A stretch of DNA of 64,000 nucleotides from Streptomyces monashensis. Lineage in GTDB: Bacteria; Actinomycetota; Actinomycetes; Streptomycetales; Streptomycetaceae. A program made the position numbers and the translations under genes. The notes beneath the pieces are model-generated. The model saw only the letters and a program-made list of their open reading frames with translations, ran no database searches and was not told the origin of the DNA. Within the stretch, counting starts at the first letter, position 1. Every line of letters begins with the position of its first letter. The stretch is taken from assembly GCF_001866665.1 (NCBI RefSeq), contig NZ_MLYO01000011.1, positions 215,309-279,308 of the forward strand. Direction: 5' to 3'. Shown here piece after piece: positions 10,829 to 19,147 of the stretch.

Positions 10829-10853
10829 TGACGGCTCATCTGATGAACCGTCA
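10829..10853 (+). promoter_or_regulatory. 25-bp near-perfect inverted repeat before the surface-protein operon
   Basis: TGACGGCTCATC (10829-10840) and GATGAACCGTCA (10842-10853) pair at 11 of 12 positions around a single central T. The repeat ends 19 nt before the GTG start of the first surface-protein gene and contains TTGACG at its left edge, which could be a -35 box. It could be an operator or a 5'-UTR hairpin. Confidence 0.55.
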
Positions 10854-10872
10854 GGAATGGGGTGGACCGATC

Positions 10873-11592
10873 GTGTCGTACCCGAAACGAACCGCGGCGC
10901 TCGCGTCCGCCGCGGCCCTCGCCGGATCGGTGGTGCTGCTGGCGGCGCCCGCGGCCCATGCCGATGTCGTCGACGTCAACTACCGCTGTCAGACGCCGAT
11001 CGGGGTCAAGAGCGCCGTCTCGCCCATCAACATGACGGGCGTCAGGAGCGGCGGCAACTACAAGATCACGATGTCCTGGCAGAAGGGCGTCTCCTCCAGC
11101 CCGGTCGAGCTGGGCAAGGGGGCGATGACCCCGAGCGCCACCATCCGGCTGGGCGGTGCCGACAGCGGCTCGCTCCCGGTCAGCGGGCCCCCCAACGCGG
11201 CCGCGATCCCCGCCAACACCCCTATCAAGATCAGTGACTTGAGCGGGACGTACACACCGAACAGGACCGGCAAGGTCACCTTCACACCGGGCACGCTCAC
11301 CATCAAGGCGCTCGGTACGACGACGACCTGCACGCCGACCAACAGCCCGGGGCCGGGCCTGACCCTGGACGTGACGGCGGCCGGCGGCTCGACCGGCTCG
11401 TCCTCCGGCGGATCGTCCTCGGCCGGGTCGTCCTCGTCGTCCGCCTCGGGCGGCACCTCCGCCGGACAGCTCCCGCAGACCGGCCCCGAGGACTCGGCGG
11501 TCGCCCTCGGCACGCTCGGCGCCACGGTGTTCCTCGCCGGTGCGGCCGGCACGTTGTGGCTGACCCGCCGCGGGCAGTCCGTACGCCGCTGA
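10873..11592 (+). CDS. Secreted LPXTG surface protein, one copy of a repeated module
   Basis: This 239-aa protein has a cleavable signal peptide (SYPKRTAALASAAALAG, cleavage after AHA). A module of about 140 aa begins VDVNYRCQTPIG and ends ALGTTTTCTPT, with a probable disulphide-forming cysteine pair. A Ser/Gly linker leads to a sorting signal (LPQTG, hydrophobic helix, RRGQSVRR tail). The protein should be anchored to peptidoglycan by a sortase that is not in this window. The same module occurs twice in the fourth gene of the operon. GTG 10873 is preferred because GGGGTGG lies 7 nt upstream. I suspect the DUF6801 family but cannot confirm. Function unknown. Confidence 0.8.
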   Translation: MSYPKRTAALASAAALAGSVVLLAAPAAHADVVDVNYRCQTPIGVKSAVSPINMTGVRSGGNYKITMSWQKGVSSSPVELGKGAMTPSATIRLGGADSGSLPVSGPPNAAAIPANTPIKISDLSGTYTPNRTGKVTFTPGTLTIKALGTTTTCTPTNSPGPGLTLDVTAAGGSTGSSSGGSSSAGSSSSSASGGTSAGQLPQTGPEDSAVALGTLGATVFLAGAAGTLWLTRRGQSVRR

Positions 11593-11639
11593 CCCCGGTC
11601 GAGCCGTACGCCGCCCCCTGGCCACCGCTGGAGCCGCCC

Positions 11640-12521
11640 ATGCCGTCCGCCGCCCGTGCCCTGACCCGCTCCCTGCCCCTGGCCGCCTGTCTGCTGCTCG
11701 CCGTGCTGGGCGCGCCGCCGCCCGCAGCCGCAGCGGACCCGGGCTGGTCCGTCGCGCCCGTCGGCGGCGGCCGGCCGTCCTTCTACGCCGAGGGCGCGCC
11801 CGGCACGGTCCTGCAGGACGCGGTGTCCGTCACCAACTCCGGGCGTGCGCCGCTCGACGTCCGGTTCTCCGGCACCGGCCCGCGGACCGTGTTCGCCCGG
11901 CCGACGCTGCGCGTCCCCGCCCGCACTCGCGCCGAGGTGCCCTTCACGGTGACCGTGCCGGCCGGGGACGCGCCCGGTGTCCGCTCCGGCGCCGTCGTCG
12001 TACGGGACGCGAAGGGGCGCACCGTGAGCGTGCCGGTCCGGCTCCGGGTCGGCGGTCCGGCGCTCGCCGCGCTGACCGTCGAGCATCTCGCCGTGCACGC
12101 CCACAGCATCACGTACGACCTGGTCAACCGGGGTACGACCGAGCTCGTGCCGACTCTCGCGGTGCGCGCGGACGGCGTGTTCGGCCGGGTCCTGGACCGC
12201 ACCCCGCGCGCCCTTGCGCTCCGGGTGCGCCCCGGTGCGCGGGTACGGCTCACCGAGCCCTGGCCGGACCCGCCCGCGCTGGACGCCGTCGACGTACGGC
12301 TGACGGTCACGGCGCCGGGCGGCGCGCACGACACGGCGGCCGCGTCGGCCCGGTTCGTGCCGTGGGCGCCGGTGGCGGGGGCGGGCGGCGTCGCGCTGGC
12401 CGGGGCGGGCGCGCTGTTCGCCGTACGCCGCCGACGAGGTCGCGCACCGGCGGACGTGCCGCAGGGGTCCGCCGAACTCCCGTGTCCTGCCCTGGAGTTG
12501 ACGGAAGGCGCGATGAAGTGA
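11640..12521 (+). CDS. Secreted protein with C-terminal membrane anchor (DUF916-like)
   Basis: This is a 293-aa protein with a signal peptide (LPLAACLLLAVLGAPP, AAAA cleavage region) and an extracellular beta-rich body. It carries phrases typical of DUF916/WxL-associated proteins: PGTVLQDAVSVTNSG, followed by paired Ig-like segments. One transmembrane helix (VAGAGGVALAGAGALFAV) precedes a basic cytoplasmic tail. Start ATG 11640 has GGAG upstream. The stop overlaps the next start as GTGA. In other Gram-positives such proteins sit beside surface-anchored partners, which fits this operon. Exact role unknown. Confidence 0.75.
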   Translation: MPSAARALTRSLPLAACLLLAVLGAPPPAAAADPGWSVAPVGGGRPSFYAEGAPGTVLQDAVSVTNSGRAPLDVRFSGTGPRTVFARPTLRVPARTRAEVPFTVTVPAGDAPGVRSGAVVVRDAKGRTVSVPVRLRVGGPALAALTVEHLAVHAHSITYDLVNRGTTELVPTLAVRADGVFGRVLDRTPRALALRVRPGARVRLTEPWPDPPALDAVDVRLTVTAPGGAHDTAAASARFVPWAPVAGAGGVALAGAGALFAVRRRRGRAPADVPQGSAELPCPALELTEGAMK

Positions 12522-13648
12522 GCGGACACGTGAGGCTTCTGCGGCGGCCGGCGGGCGCGACGCTGCTCGCGCTGCTCCTGCTCTGTCCGGCCCTCCTCCT
12601 CGCCGCCCCGGCGCACGCGGCGGACGGCCCGACCGTGAAACTGTCCACGACCCAGGCCGGCACCGGCGGCTCGGTCACCGCCAGTGGGACGGGCTGGCGG
12701 CCGAACACGCTGCTGATGTTGCTGGTGTGTGGTCGCGCCACACCCGCCCGGGGCGTGATCGGCGGCACCAACTCCTGTGCCAACGGCGACGGCCGGGCCG
12801 TGACCACCGACGCGCAGGGCGCCTTCAGCAAGCGGCTCCCGGTCGCCGAACCACCCGTGCCCTGCCCCTGTGTGGTGCACGTGGCCACGGTCACCGGGAC
12901 GCAGGCGACGGCGGACGCGGTCCTGGAGGTCGCCGGGCATCCGGTCGCGCCGCTGCCCGCCGAGCCGTCCGGCGGCCGGCTGGCGATCCTCTCGGACACC
13001 CGGCTGACCGGTTCGAACGGCCCGCTGACCTGGTTCGGGGCGCCGCCGAGCCGCAGCCTGGTCTTCACGATCGGCAACACCGGCACGAGCGCGATCAAGG
13101 ACCCGGTGTTCCAGGTTGGCTCCGCACACGGCGTCTTCGCGCCGCAGTGGGACGACCGGCAGTGGCAGGGCACCCTGGCGCCCGGTAAGAAGGCGCAGGT
13201 CACGCTGCCCGTCGAGCTGACGGCCGGGGCGCACGGCGACTACACCGTGTCCCTGAGGTACGACGGCAAGGTGCTCGCCGAGCAGCCGTGGGGCGTGGGG
13301 CGGCCCTGGGGCGTGACCCTGTTCTGGCTGCTGCTCTGCCTCGTGGTCCCGGCCGCGCTGTTCCGGATCGGCATGGCCGTCGTGGACCGGGTACGGCCCC
13401 GCCGCCCCGGCGGCGCCCACCGCACCCGCGGCCTGCGCCTGCCCGACCTGCGCCTGCCGCTGCCCCGCTCCCGGACCGGCACCGGCACCGGCTCCGGCAC
13501 CGGCTCCGAAGATCCGCCCCCCTCGACCCCGACCCTGCCGTGGTTCGCCCCGGACTCCGTCCCGGGCGGCCCGGCCGGCCGGCTCTCCGCACCGCACACC
13601 GACAGCCCGACGAGTCCTACGACTCCCACCACGAAGGGACCCACGTGA
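12518..13648 (+). CDS. Secreted/membrane-anchored protein with beta-sandwich ectodomain
   Basis: This 376-aa protein has a signal peptide of GATLLALLLLCPALL type. Its ectodomain contains a small Cys-rich part (several Cys between about 70 and 130) and a later Ig-like part (SLVFTIGNTGTSAIKDPVF). One transmembrane helix (VTLFWLLLCLVVPAALF) leads to a Pro/Arg/Ser-rich cytoplasmic tail of about 90 residues. The GTG start overlaps the preceding stop and has GGAAGG upstream; its own stop overlaps the next gene. It belongs to the same operon as the two sortase-type proteins and I infer a shared surface complex. No catalytic motif seen. Confidence 0.72.
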   Translation: MSGHVRLLRRPAGATLLALLLLCPALLLAAPAHAADGPTVKLSTTQAGTGGSVTASGTGWRPNTLLMLLVCGRATPARGVIGGTNSCANGDGRAVTTDAQGAFSKRLPVAEPPVPCPCVVHVATVTGTQATADAVLEVAGHPVAPLPAEPSGGRLAILSDTRLTGSNGPLTWFGAPPSRSLVFTIGNTGTSAIKDPVFQVGSAHGVFAPQWDDRQWQGTLAPGKKAQVTLPVELTAGAHGDYTVSLRYDGKVLAEQPWGVGRPWGVTLFWLLLCLVVPAALFRIGMAVVDRVRPRRPGGAHRTRGLRLPDLRLPLPRSRTGTGTGSGTGSEDPPPSTPTLPWFAPDSVPGGPAGRLSAPHTDSPTSPTTPTTKGPT

Positions 13649-14937
13649 GCATCCGAAGGAGAGGTACGGCCGCGGGCGCCGCGCTGGCGCTGTGCGGTGC
13701 GGGCGTCCTGCTGGGCATCGCCGCGACCCCCGCGCAGGCGGCCGAGGTGTCGTTCGCCACGCACTGCGTGCCGCCCGCGGGGATCACTCCCGTCGACGGC
13801 ACCACCAAGGTCGAGATCACCGCGCCGGCGACCGCGAAGGTCGGCGACACGGTGGACGTCGTGTGGAAGTTCGTCCAGGCGGCGTCGAAGAACCCGAACA
13901 TCATCGACCTGCCCGCGAACTCGGTCCAGCCGTCCGGGGTGCTGAAGGCGGCCGGGGCGCAGAGCGCCGACATCGCCATGCAGGGCCCGCGGCAGAACCC
14001 CGCGATCCCCAAGGGCGGTGACATGGTGCTGTCCGACATGAAGGGCAGCCTGAAGCTGACGACGGCCGGCGAGGTGACGCTGACGCCGGACGCGTACACC
14101 GTCAACGCGATGTCGACCGACACCGAGTGCACACCCAAGGAGACCGTCCAGAAGGCGGCGACGATCCAGGTGACGGGCGCCGGTGGCGGCGGCACCCCCA
14201 CCACGACCCCCACGACGACGCCGACCCAGACCCCGACGGCCACGCCCACGCCCACGGCCACTGCCACCGGCGGCAGCGGCGGGACCGGCGGGCAGACCGA
14301 CTTCACCGGCAAGGAGGTGCAGATCCCGTACGCCTGCAAGACCCCGATCGGCGACAAGAGCGCGACCTCGCCGGTGCAGATCAACGCCAGGAAGAACGGC
14401 GGGAACTTCGACCTCACCGTGCAGTTCAAGAAGTCCGTGATGGACAGCCCCGCCGACATCCCGGCGAACTCCGTGAAGCCGTCGATGGAGGTGGTGCTGG
14501 GCGGCGCCGACAAGGGCACGGTGCACGTGGAGGGGCCGATGAACGCGAGCCCCATCAAGTCCGGCGACCCGATCACCATCCCGGACCTCACCGGCACCTA
14601 CAAACCGGGCGCGAGCGGCAGCTCGACGCTGTCCCCGGGCGTGCTCACGGTCAAGGCGCTCGGTACGACCACGACCTGCACGCCGACCAGGACCGAGGTC
14701 TCGCTCACCCTGGACACGAGCCAGCAGCCGGGCGGCGCGTCCGGCGGCACGTCCACCGGCGGCGGCACGAGCGGTACGGGCGGCACCACCGGCGGCTCCG
14801 GCAGCGGCTCCGGCGGCCTCGCCGACACCGGAGCGAGCGACCACGGCGCCCTGAAGGCGCTGGGCCTGGTGGCCGGCACGGCGATCCTGCTGGGCGGCGC
14901 GGTGTTCACGTTCATGCCGGGACGCAGGACGCGCTGA
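13645..14937 (+). CDS. Secreted LAXTG surface protein with two copies of the operon's repeated module
   Basis: This is a 430-aa protein. A signal peptide (GAALALCGAGVLLGIAATPA) is followed by a first divergent module (starting EVSFATHCVPPAG). A Thr/Pro linker (about 175-205) leads to a second module (VQIPYACKTPIGDKSATS) very similar to that of the first gene of the operon, down to the shared KALGTTTTCTPT end. A Gly/Ser/Thr linker leads to LADTG, a hydrophobic helix and a GRRTR tail, the class E (LAXTG) sorting signal common in Streptomyces. The GTG start overlaps the upstream stop with AAGGGA before it. A strong hairpin follows the stop. Confidence 0.8.
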   Translation: MSIRRRGTAAGAALALCGAGVLLGIAATPAQAAEVSFATHCVPPAGITPVDGTTKVEITAPATAKVGDTVDVVWKFVQAASKNPNIIDLPANSVQPSGVLKAAGAQSADIAMQGPRQNPAIPKGGDMVLSDMKGSLKLTTAGEVTLTPDAYTVNAMSTDTECTPKETVQKAATIQVTGAGGGGTPTTTPTTTPTQTPTATPTPTATATGGSGGTGGQTDFTGKEVQIPYACKTPIGDKSATSPVQINARKNGGNFDLTVQFKKSVMDSPADIPANSVKPSMEVVLGGADKGTVHVEGPMNASPIKSGDPITIPDLTGTYKPGASGSSTLSPGVLTVKALGTTTTCTPTRTEVSLTLDTSQQPGGASGGTSTGGGTSGTGGTTGGSGSGSGGLADTGASDHGALKALGLVAGTAILLGGAVFTFMPGRRTR

Positions 14938-14953
14938 CCGTCCCGAGAACGCC

Positions 14954-14993
14954 GAAGAGGGCCACCGCGTCCGACGACGCGATGGCCCTCTTC
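14954..14993. terminator. Bidirectional hairpin between convergent genes
   Basis: The stem has 18 bp with one mismatch (arms 14954-14971 and 14976-14993) and a CGAC loop. It lies between the LAXTG gene and the convergent peptide transporter. There is no U tract, as is usual in Streptomyces terminators. Confidence 0.8.
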
Positions 14994-15018
14994 AGTGGGA
15001 CCGCTGCACGGAACTACG

Positions 15019-16524
15019 TCAGTGGACGTTGCCCATCATCTTGCTGACCTTCTTGCGGTACATCCACACCGCCGCACCGGCGAGCACGGCGAGCACGGCC
15101 TCCAGGGCGACGAAGCCCTGCTTGTCGAGGTTGACACCGCCGACGGCCGGGTTCGAGAGCAGCGCGGTGATCGAGTCGCCCGCGGTGACCGCGAGGAACC
15201 AGACACCCATCATCTGGGAGGCGTACTTCTTCGGCGCCATCTTCGTCGTCACCGACAGACCGACCGGCGACAGCGTCAGCTCACCGATGGTCTGCACGAA
15301 GTAGATACCGACGATCCACATCGCGGCGGCCTTGTGACCGCCGTCGGCGATGGACAGCGGGGCGAGGAAGACGAAGAAGGAGACACCGATCAGCACCAGA
15401 CCGGACGCGAACTTCACGATCGTGCTCGGCTCCTTGCCGCGCCGGTTCAGCCACAGCCACAGCCAGGCGAAGACCGGCGCCAGCGCCATGATCATGACCG
15501 GGTTGACCGACTGGTACCAGGAGACCGGGAAGCCCCAGCCGAAGACCGTGTTGTTGGCCGAGCTGCTCGCGAACAGCGACAGGGTCGAACCGCCCTGGTC
15601 GTAGATCATCCAGAAGACGGCGGCGGCGACGAAGAACCAGATGTACGCCGACACCTTCGACTTCTCGTCCCCGTCCAGGTCCTTGTCCCGGAGGATGCGG
15701 GCGATGACCAGGATCGGCACGATCAGACCGATGATCGTGAGCGGGATCAGCGCCCAGTTCAGCGTGAAGTGACCGGTGCCGCCGACGACACCGTAGAAGA
15801 CGGCCGCGGCGGCCAGCCAGATCAGGCCCTTGCGCAGGGTCGCGGACTTCTCCTGGGCGGTCAGCGGGGTCGGGACCTCGCTGCTCTTCTCGCTCAGGTG
15901 ACGGCCGCCGAGCAGGTACTGGGCCAGACCCAGCGCCATGCCGAGCGCGGCGAGCGCGAAGCCCAGGTGCCAGTTGACGTTCTCGCCGACCGTGCCGATG
16001 ACCAGCGGCGCGACGAACGCACCGACGTTGATGCCGATGTAGAAGAGCGTGAAGCCGCCGTCACGGCGGGGGTCGTCGGCGCCCTTGTAGAGGTGGCCGA
16101 CCATCGTGGAGATGTTGGCCTTCAGCAGACCGGAACCGATGGCGACCAGACCCAGGCCGACGAAGAAGCTGGCGGCGACGGGCAGCGCCAGGCACAGGTG
16201 GCCGAGCATGATGATCAGGCCCGCGACGGCGACCGTCTTGCGGGGGCCGAGCACGCGGTCGGCGAACCAGCCGCCGGGCAGGGCGAGCAGGTACACGAGC
16301 GACACGTACACCGAGTAGATGGCGGTCGCCGTGCCCGCGCTCAGGTGGAGGCCGCCCGGGGCCACCAGGTACAGCGGGAGCAGAGCCCTCATGCCGTAGT
16401 AGGAGAAACGCTCCCACATCTCGGTCATGAAGAGGGTGGCCAGGCCGCGGGGGTGGCCGAAGAAGGTCTTCTCGGAGCCGGGGGTGCCCGGGCGGACCGA
16501 GTCCTTCGTCAGGCTGGACGCCAT
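15019..16524 (-). CDS. POT/PTR-family proton-dependent oligopeptide transporter
   Basis: This 501-aa integral membrane protein has about 14 predicted helices. The POT signature EMWERFSYYGMRALLPLYL near the N-terminus includes the ExxERFxYY proton-coupling motif, and the second signature (GGFTLFYIGINVGAFVAPL) is also present. It should import di- and tripeptides with protons. ATG 16524 follows AAGGA 6 nt upstream. Transcription is divergent from the response regulator across a 494-bp gap. Length and motifs are normal for DtpT-type transporters. Confidence 0.93.
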   Translation of the reverse strand: MASSLTKDSVRPGTPGSEKTFFGHPRGLATLFMTEMWERFSYYGMRALLPLYLVAPGGLHLSAGTATAIYSVYVSLVYLLALPGGWFADRVLGPRKTVAVAGLIIMLGHLCLALPVAASFFVGLGLVAIGSGLLKANISTMVGHLYKGADDPRRDGGFTLFYIGINVGAFVAPLVIGTVGENVNWHLGFALAALGMALGLAQYLLGGRHLSEKSSEVPTPLTAQEKSATLRKGLIWLAAAAVFYGVVGGTGHFTLNWALIPLTIIGLIVPILVIARILRDKDLDGDEKSKVSAYIWFFVAAAVFWMIYDQGGSTLSLFASSSANNTVFGWGFPVSWYQSVNPVMIMALAPVFAWLWLWLNRRGKEPSTIVKFASGLVLIGVSFFVFLAPLSIADGGHKAAAMWIVGIYFVQTIGELTLSPVGLSVTTKMAPKKYASQMMGVWFLAVTAGDSITALLSNPAVGGVNLDKQGFVALEAVLAVLAGAAVWMYRKKVSKMMGNVH

Positions 16525-17018
16525 GGTCGTTCCTTGCTGGTCGGGACGCGCTGCTGGAGCGTCACGCGCCCGGTGGGGGTGTGGCCGGCACCGGCGAGGT
16601 CGGTCGTCCACCCCCACGCCCAGGGGGAGTCCGTCTCCGGATCACGGAAGCGGCGGACGGCGACCACCGGGATCCACGCCCCGACGCGACGATGCGTCCG
16701 GGGCCCGGCCAGAGGTCATTCCTTTCAAGGCTGGCGGTCGCCAGCCCGTACACAAAAGAGACCTTCAGCGTCAGATGCCCGCCAAAGGTCCCCGGATGTA
16801 CTACAGGCGTTCACGTCACTGTACGGCAGGACACTGCCGGATATGGAAGGACTTGAGACGCGGATCACAGGTGTCGAGGGAACCGCAGGAGGGGTTTCGA
16901 AGGCCCCCTCACGATCGCATCTCCGGACCGATGGTCCGAACCACCAGTTCGGCAAGGTAAGAGTCCCAGGAAGCGATCACACCCCAGCGAGGCGCGCGAG
17001 CGGTCTACCATCACCTCT
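16525..17018. promoter_or_regulatory. 494-bp divergent control region with two small palindromes
   Basis: No gene is recognised here. Two short perfect inverted repeats stand out. GGCTGGCG / CGCCAGCC lies at 16729-16746 with a 2-nt centre, and CGGCAG / CTGCCG at 16824-16839 with a 4-nt centre. TACCAT (17006-17011) ends exactly 7 nt before the response-regulator ATG, suggesting a leaderless transcript. Elements for the transporter were not resolved. Confidence 0.45.
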
Positions 17019-17696
17019 ATGACCCGTGTACTGCTCGCCGAGGACGACGCGTCCATCTCGGAGCCGCTGGCCCGCGCCCTACGCCGCGAAGGTTACGAGG
17101 TCGAGGTGCGCGAGGACGGCCCCACCGCGCTCGACGCCGGAATGCAGGGCGGTGTCGATCTGGTCGTACTGGACCTGGGACTGCCCGGCATGGACGGTCT
17201 GGAGGTCGCCCGCCGGCTGCGGGCCGACGGCCACACCGTGCCGATCCTCATCCTGACCGCGCGGGCCGACGAGGTGGACACCGTCGTCGGCCTGGACGCG
17301 GGCGCCGACGACTACGTCACCAAGCCCTTCCGGCTCGCCGAACTGCTCGCCCGTGTGCGGGCCCTGCTGCGCCGCGGTGCCGCCGAGCCCCAGCAGCCGC
17401 CGGCCACCCACGGTGTGCGGATCGACGTCGAGTCGCACCGCGCGTGGATGGGTGACGAGGAACTCCAGCTCACCGCCAAGGAGTTCGACCTGCTGCGGGT
17501 GCTGGTGCGCGACGCCGGTCGGGTCGTGACCCGTGACCAGCTGATGCGCGAGGTCTGGGACACCACGTGGTGGTCGTCCACCAAGACCCTCGACATGCAC
17601 ATCTCCTGGCTGCGCAAGAAGCTCGGCGACGACGCGGCGAACCCTCGCTACATCGCCACGGTCCGCGGCGTGGGCTTCCGCTTCGAGAAGAGCTGA
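17019..17696 (+). CDS. OmpR-family response regulator
   Basis: This is a 225-aa protein. The receiver domain (1-115) has the acidic pair EDD at 8-10, phospho-acceptor Asp52 in VVLDLGLPGMDG, Thr in ILTARAD and Lys in TKPFRLAEL. The winged-helix DNA-binding domain (about 130-225) carries LTAKEFDLLRVL and TVRGVGFRFE. No Shine-Dalgarno precedes ATG 17019, while TACCAT sits at leaderless spacing. It is followed 53 nt later by its histidine kinase. Target genes are unknown; the neighbouring peptide transporter is one candidate. Confidence 0.93.
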   Translation: MTRVLLAEDDASISEPLARALRREGYEVEVREDGPTALDAGMQGGVDLVVLDLGLPGMDGLEVARRLRADGHTVPILILTARADEVDTVVGLDAGADDYVTKPFRLAELLARVRALLRRGAAEPQQPPATHGVRIDVESHRAWMGDEELQLTAKEFDLLRVLVRDAGRVVTRDQLMREVWDTTWWSSTKTLDMHISWLRKKLGDDAANPRYIATVRGVGFRFEKS

Positions 17697-17749
17697 GCCC
17701 CGCCGGGGGGCCGCGGTCACCCCGGGCCGATCACCTCAGGTAACGGAAC

Positions 17750-19021
17750 ATGCGCCGACGTCTCATCCAGTCCACCCTCGCCGTCGTCCTCGTGGTGATC
17801 GCCGTCTTCGGCGTCTCCCTGGTGATCGTCGAGTCCCGGACGATCAGCAACAGCGCCCAGGAGCGGGTGGACTCCGAGGCGGTGCGGCTGGCCAGCATCG
17901 TGGACAGCCGGATCCTCGCCGCGGAGAACGTCAACGCGGACGTGTTGCGCAATCCGGTCAGCAAGGAGCAGTACGCGGTCATCCGCCTGCCCGGACAGCC
18001 CCCGATCGAGATCGGCACCAAGCCGCAGGGTGATGTGATCCACGCGACCCAGCACGGCGAGGAGGGCGAGACGGTCACCGTGCAGGAGCCGCGCTCCGCG
18101 GTGACCCGGGAGGTCGGCCGGACCCTGCTGATCATCGGGCTGGTCGCGCTGCTCGCCGTCGTCGCCGCCGTCCTGCTCGCCATCCGCCAGGCCAACAAGC
18201 TCTCGTCCCCGCTGACCGACCTGGCCGAGACCGCCGAGCGCCTCGGCTCCGGCGACCCGCGCCCGCGGCACAAGCGCTACGGCGTCCCCGAGCTGGACCG
18301 GGTCGCCGATGTGCTGGACTCCTCCGCCGAGCGGATCGGGCGGATGCTGACCGCCGAGCGGCGGCTGGCCGCCGACGCCTCCCACCAGCTGCGCACCCCG
18401 CTGACCGCGCTCTCGATGCGGCTGGAGGAGATCACCCTCACGGATGACCCGGACATCGTGAAGGAAGAGGCGAACGTCGCGCTCACCCAGGTCGAGCGGC
18501 TCACGGACGTGGTCGAGCGGCTGCTGACGAACTCCCGTGACCCGCGCACCGGTTCCGCCGTCACCTTCGACCTGGACGAGGTCATCCAGCAGCAGCTCGC
18601 CGAGTGGCGGCCCGCCTACCGCAGCGCCGGCCGGGCCATCGTCAGCTCCGGCAAGCGTCATCTCCAGGCCGTCGGCACGCCGGGCGCGGTCGCCCAGGTG
18701 CTGGCCGCGCTGATCGAGAACTCCCTCATGCACGGTGGCGGCACGGTCGCGCTGCGTACCCGGGTCACCGGCAACCAGGCCGTGGTCGAGGTGACCGACG
18801 AGGGTCCCGGCGTCCCGGCCGACCTCGGCGCGCGCATTTTCGAGCGCACGATCAGCGGCCGCAACTCCACGGGGATCGGCCTGGCCGTCGCCCGCGACCT
18901 CGCGGAGGCCGACGGCGGGCGCCTGGAACTCCTCCAGACCGCCCCTCCGGTCTTCGGCCTGTTCCTCTCCCGCACCCCGCCGGCCCGCAAGGCGGACGAG
19001 AGCCGGCCGACGGTCCGCTGA
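17750..19021 (+). CDS. Membrane sensor histidine kinase
   Basis: This is a 423-aa protein. It has TM1 (about 6-27), an extracytoplasmic sensor of about 95 residues, TM2 (about 124-146), HAMP (146-200) and a dimerisation/phospho-acceptor domain with His212 in DASHQLRTPLTALSMRL. The catalytic domain has an N-box ALIENSLMHG, G1 DEGPGVP and G2 GIGLAVARDLAE. It partners with the response regulator immediately upstream. The signal is unknown, since the sensor domain matches nothing I recognise. The stop codon lies inside the first unit of a tandem repeat. Confidence 0.92.
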   Translation: MRRRLIQSTLAVVLVVIAVFGVSLVIVESRTISNSAQERVDSEAVRLASIVDSRILAAENVNADVLRNPVSKEQYAVIRLPGQPPIEIGTKPQGDVIHATQHGEEGETVTVQEPRSAVTREVGRTLLIIGLVALLAVVAAVLLAIRQANKLSSPLTDLAETAERLGSGDPRPRHKRYGVPELDRVADVLDSSAERIGRMLTAERRLAADASHQLRTPLTALSMRLEEITLTDDPDIVKEEANVALTQVERLTDVVERLLTNSRDPRTGSAVTFDLDEVIQQQLAEWRPAYRSAGRAIVSSGKRHLQAVGTPGAVAQVLAALIENSLMHGGGTVALRTRVTGNQAVVEVTDEGPGVPADLGARIFERTISGRNSTGIGLAVARDLAEADGGRLELLQTAPPVFGLFLSRTPPARKADESRPTVR

Positions 19022-19097
19022 GGCACGGAAGAGCTGAGGCACAGAAGAGCTGAGGCACGGAGAAGCCGAGGCGCAGAAAAGCTGAGGCACAGAAAAA
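19018..19097 (+). repeat. Five 16-bp tandem repeats starting at the kinase stop codon
   Basis: Five contiguous 16-bp units (19018, 19034, 19050, 19066, 19082) follow the pattern CTGAGGCACRGAARAG with one to four changes each. The first unit contains the kinase stop TGA. The last unit runs directly into the terminator hairpin. The TGAs at 19019, 19035, 19051 and 19083 together cover all three reading frames. Confidence 0.9.
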
Positions 19098-19120
19098 TGG
19101 GCCCCCGGTCAGGGGGCCCA
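19098..19120 (+). terminator. Terminator hairpin after the two-component pair
   Basis: This is a perfect 9-bp stem, TGGGCCCCC (19098-19106) and GGGGGCCCA (19112-19120), with loop GGTCA. It is placed between the kinase and the convergent gtrA-like gene and so could serve both. Confidence 0.85.
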
Positions 19121-19147
19121 CTTCGTGCTGCTCGGTGTGCGCGTGTC

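Noticed and set aside
16427..16960. 177-codon plus-strand frame over the transporter start and control region
   Set aside because: It overlaps the start of a certain gene and its product looks random.
19018..19097. CRISPR array
   Set aside because: The 16-bp units abut without spacers, so this is a simple tandem repeat. No cas genes in the window.
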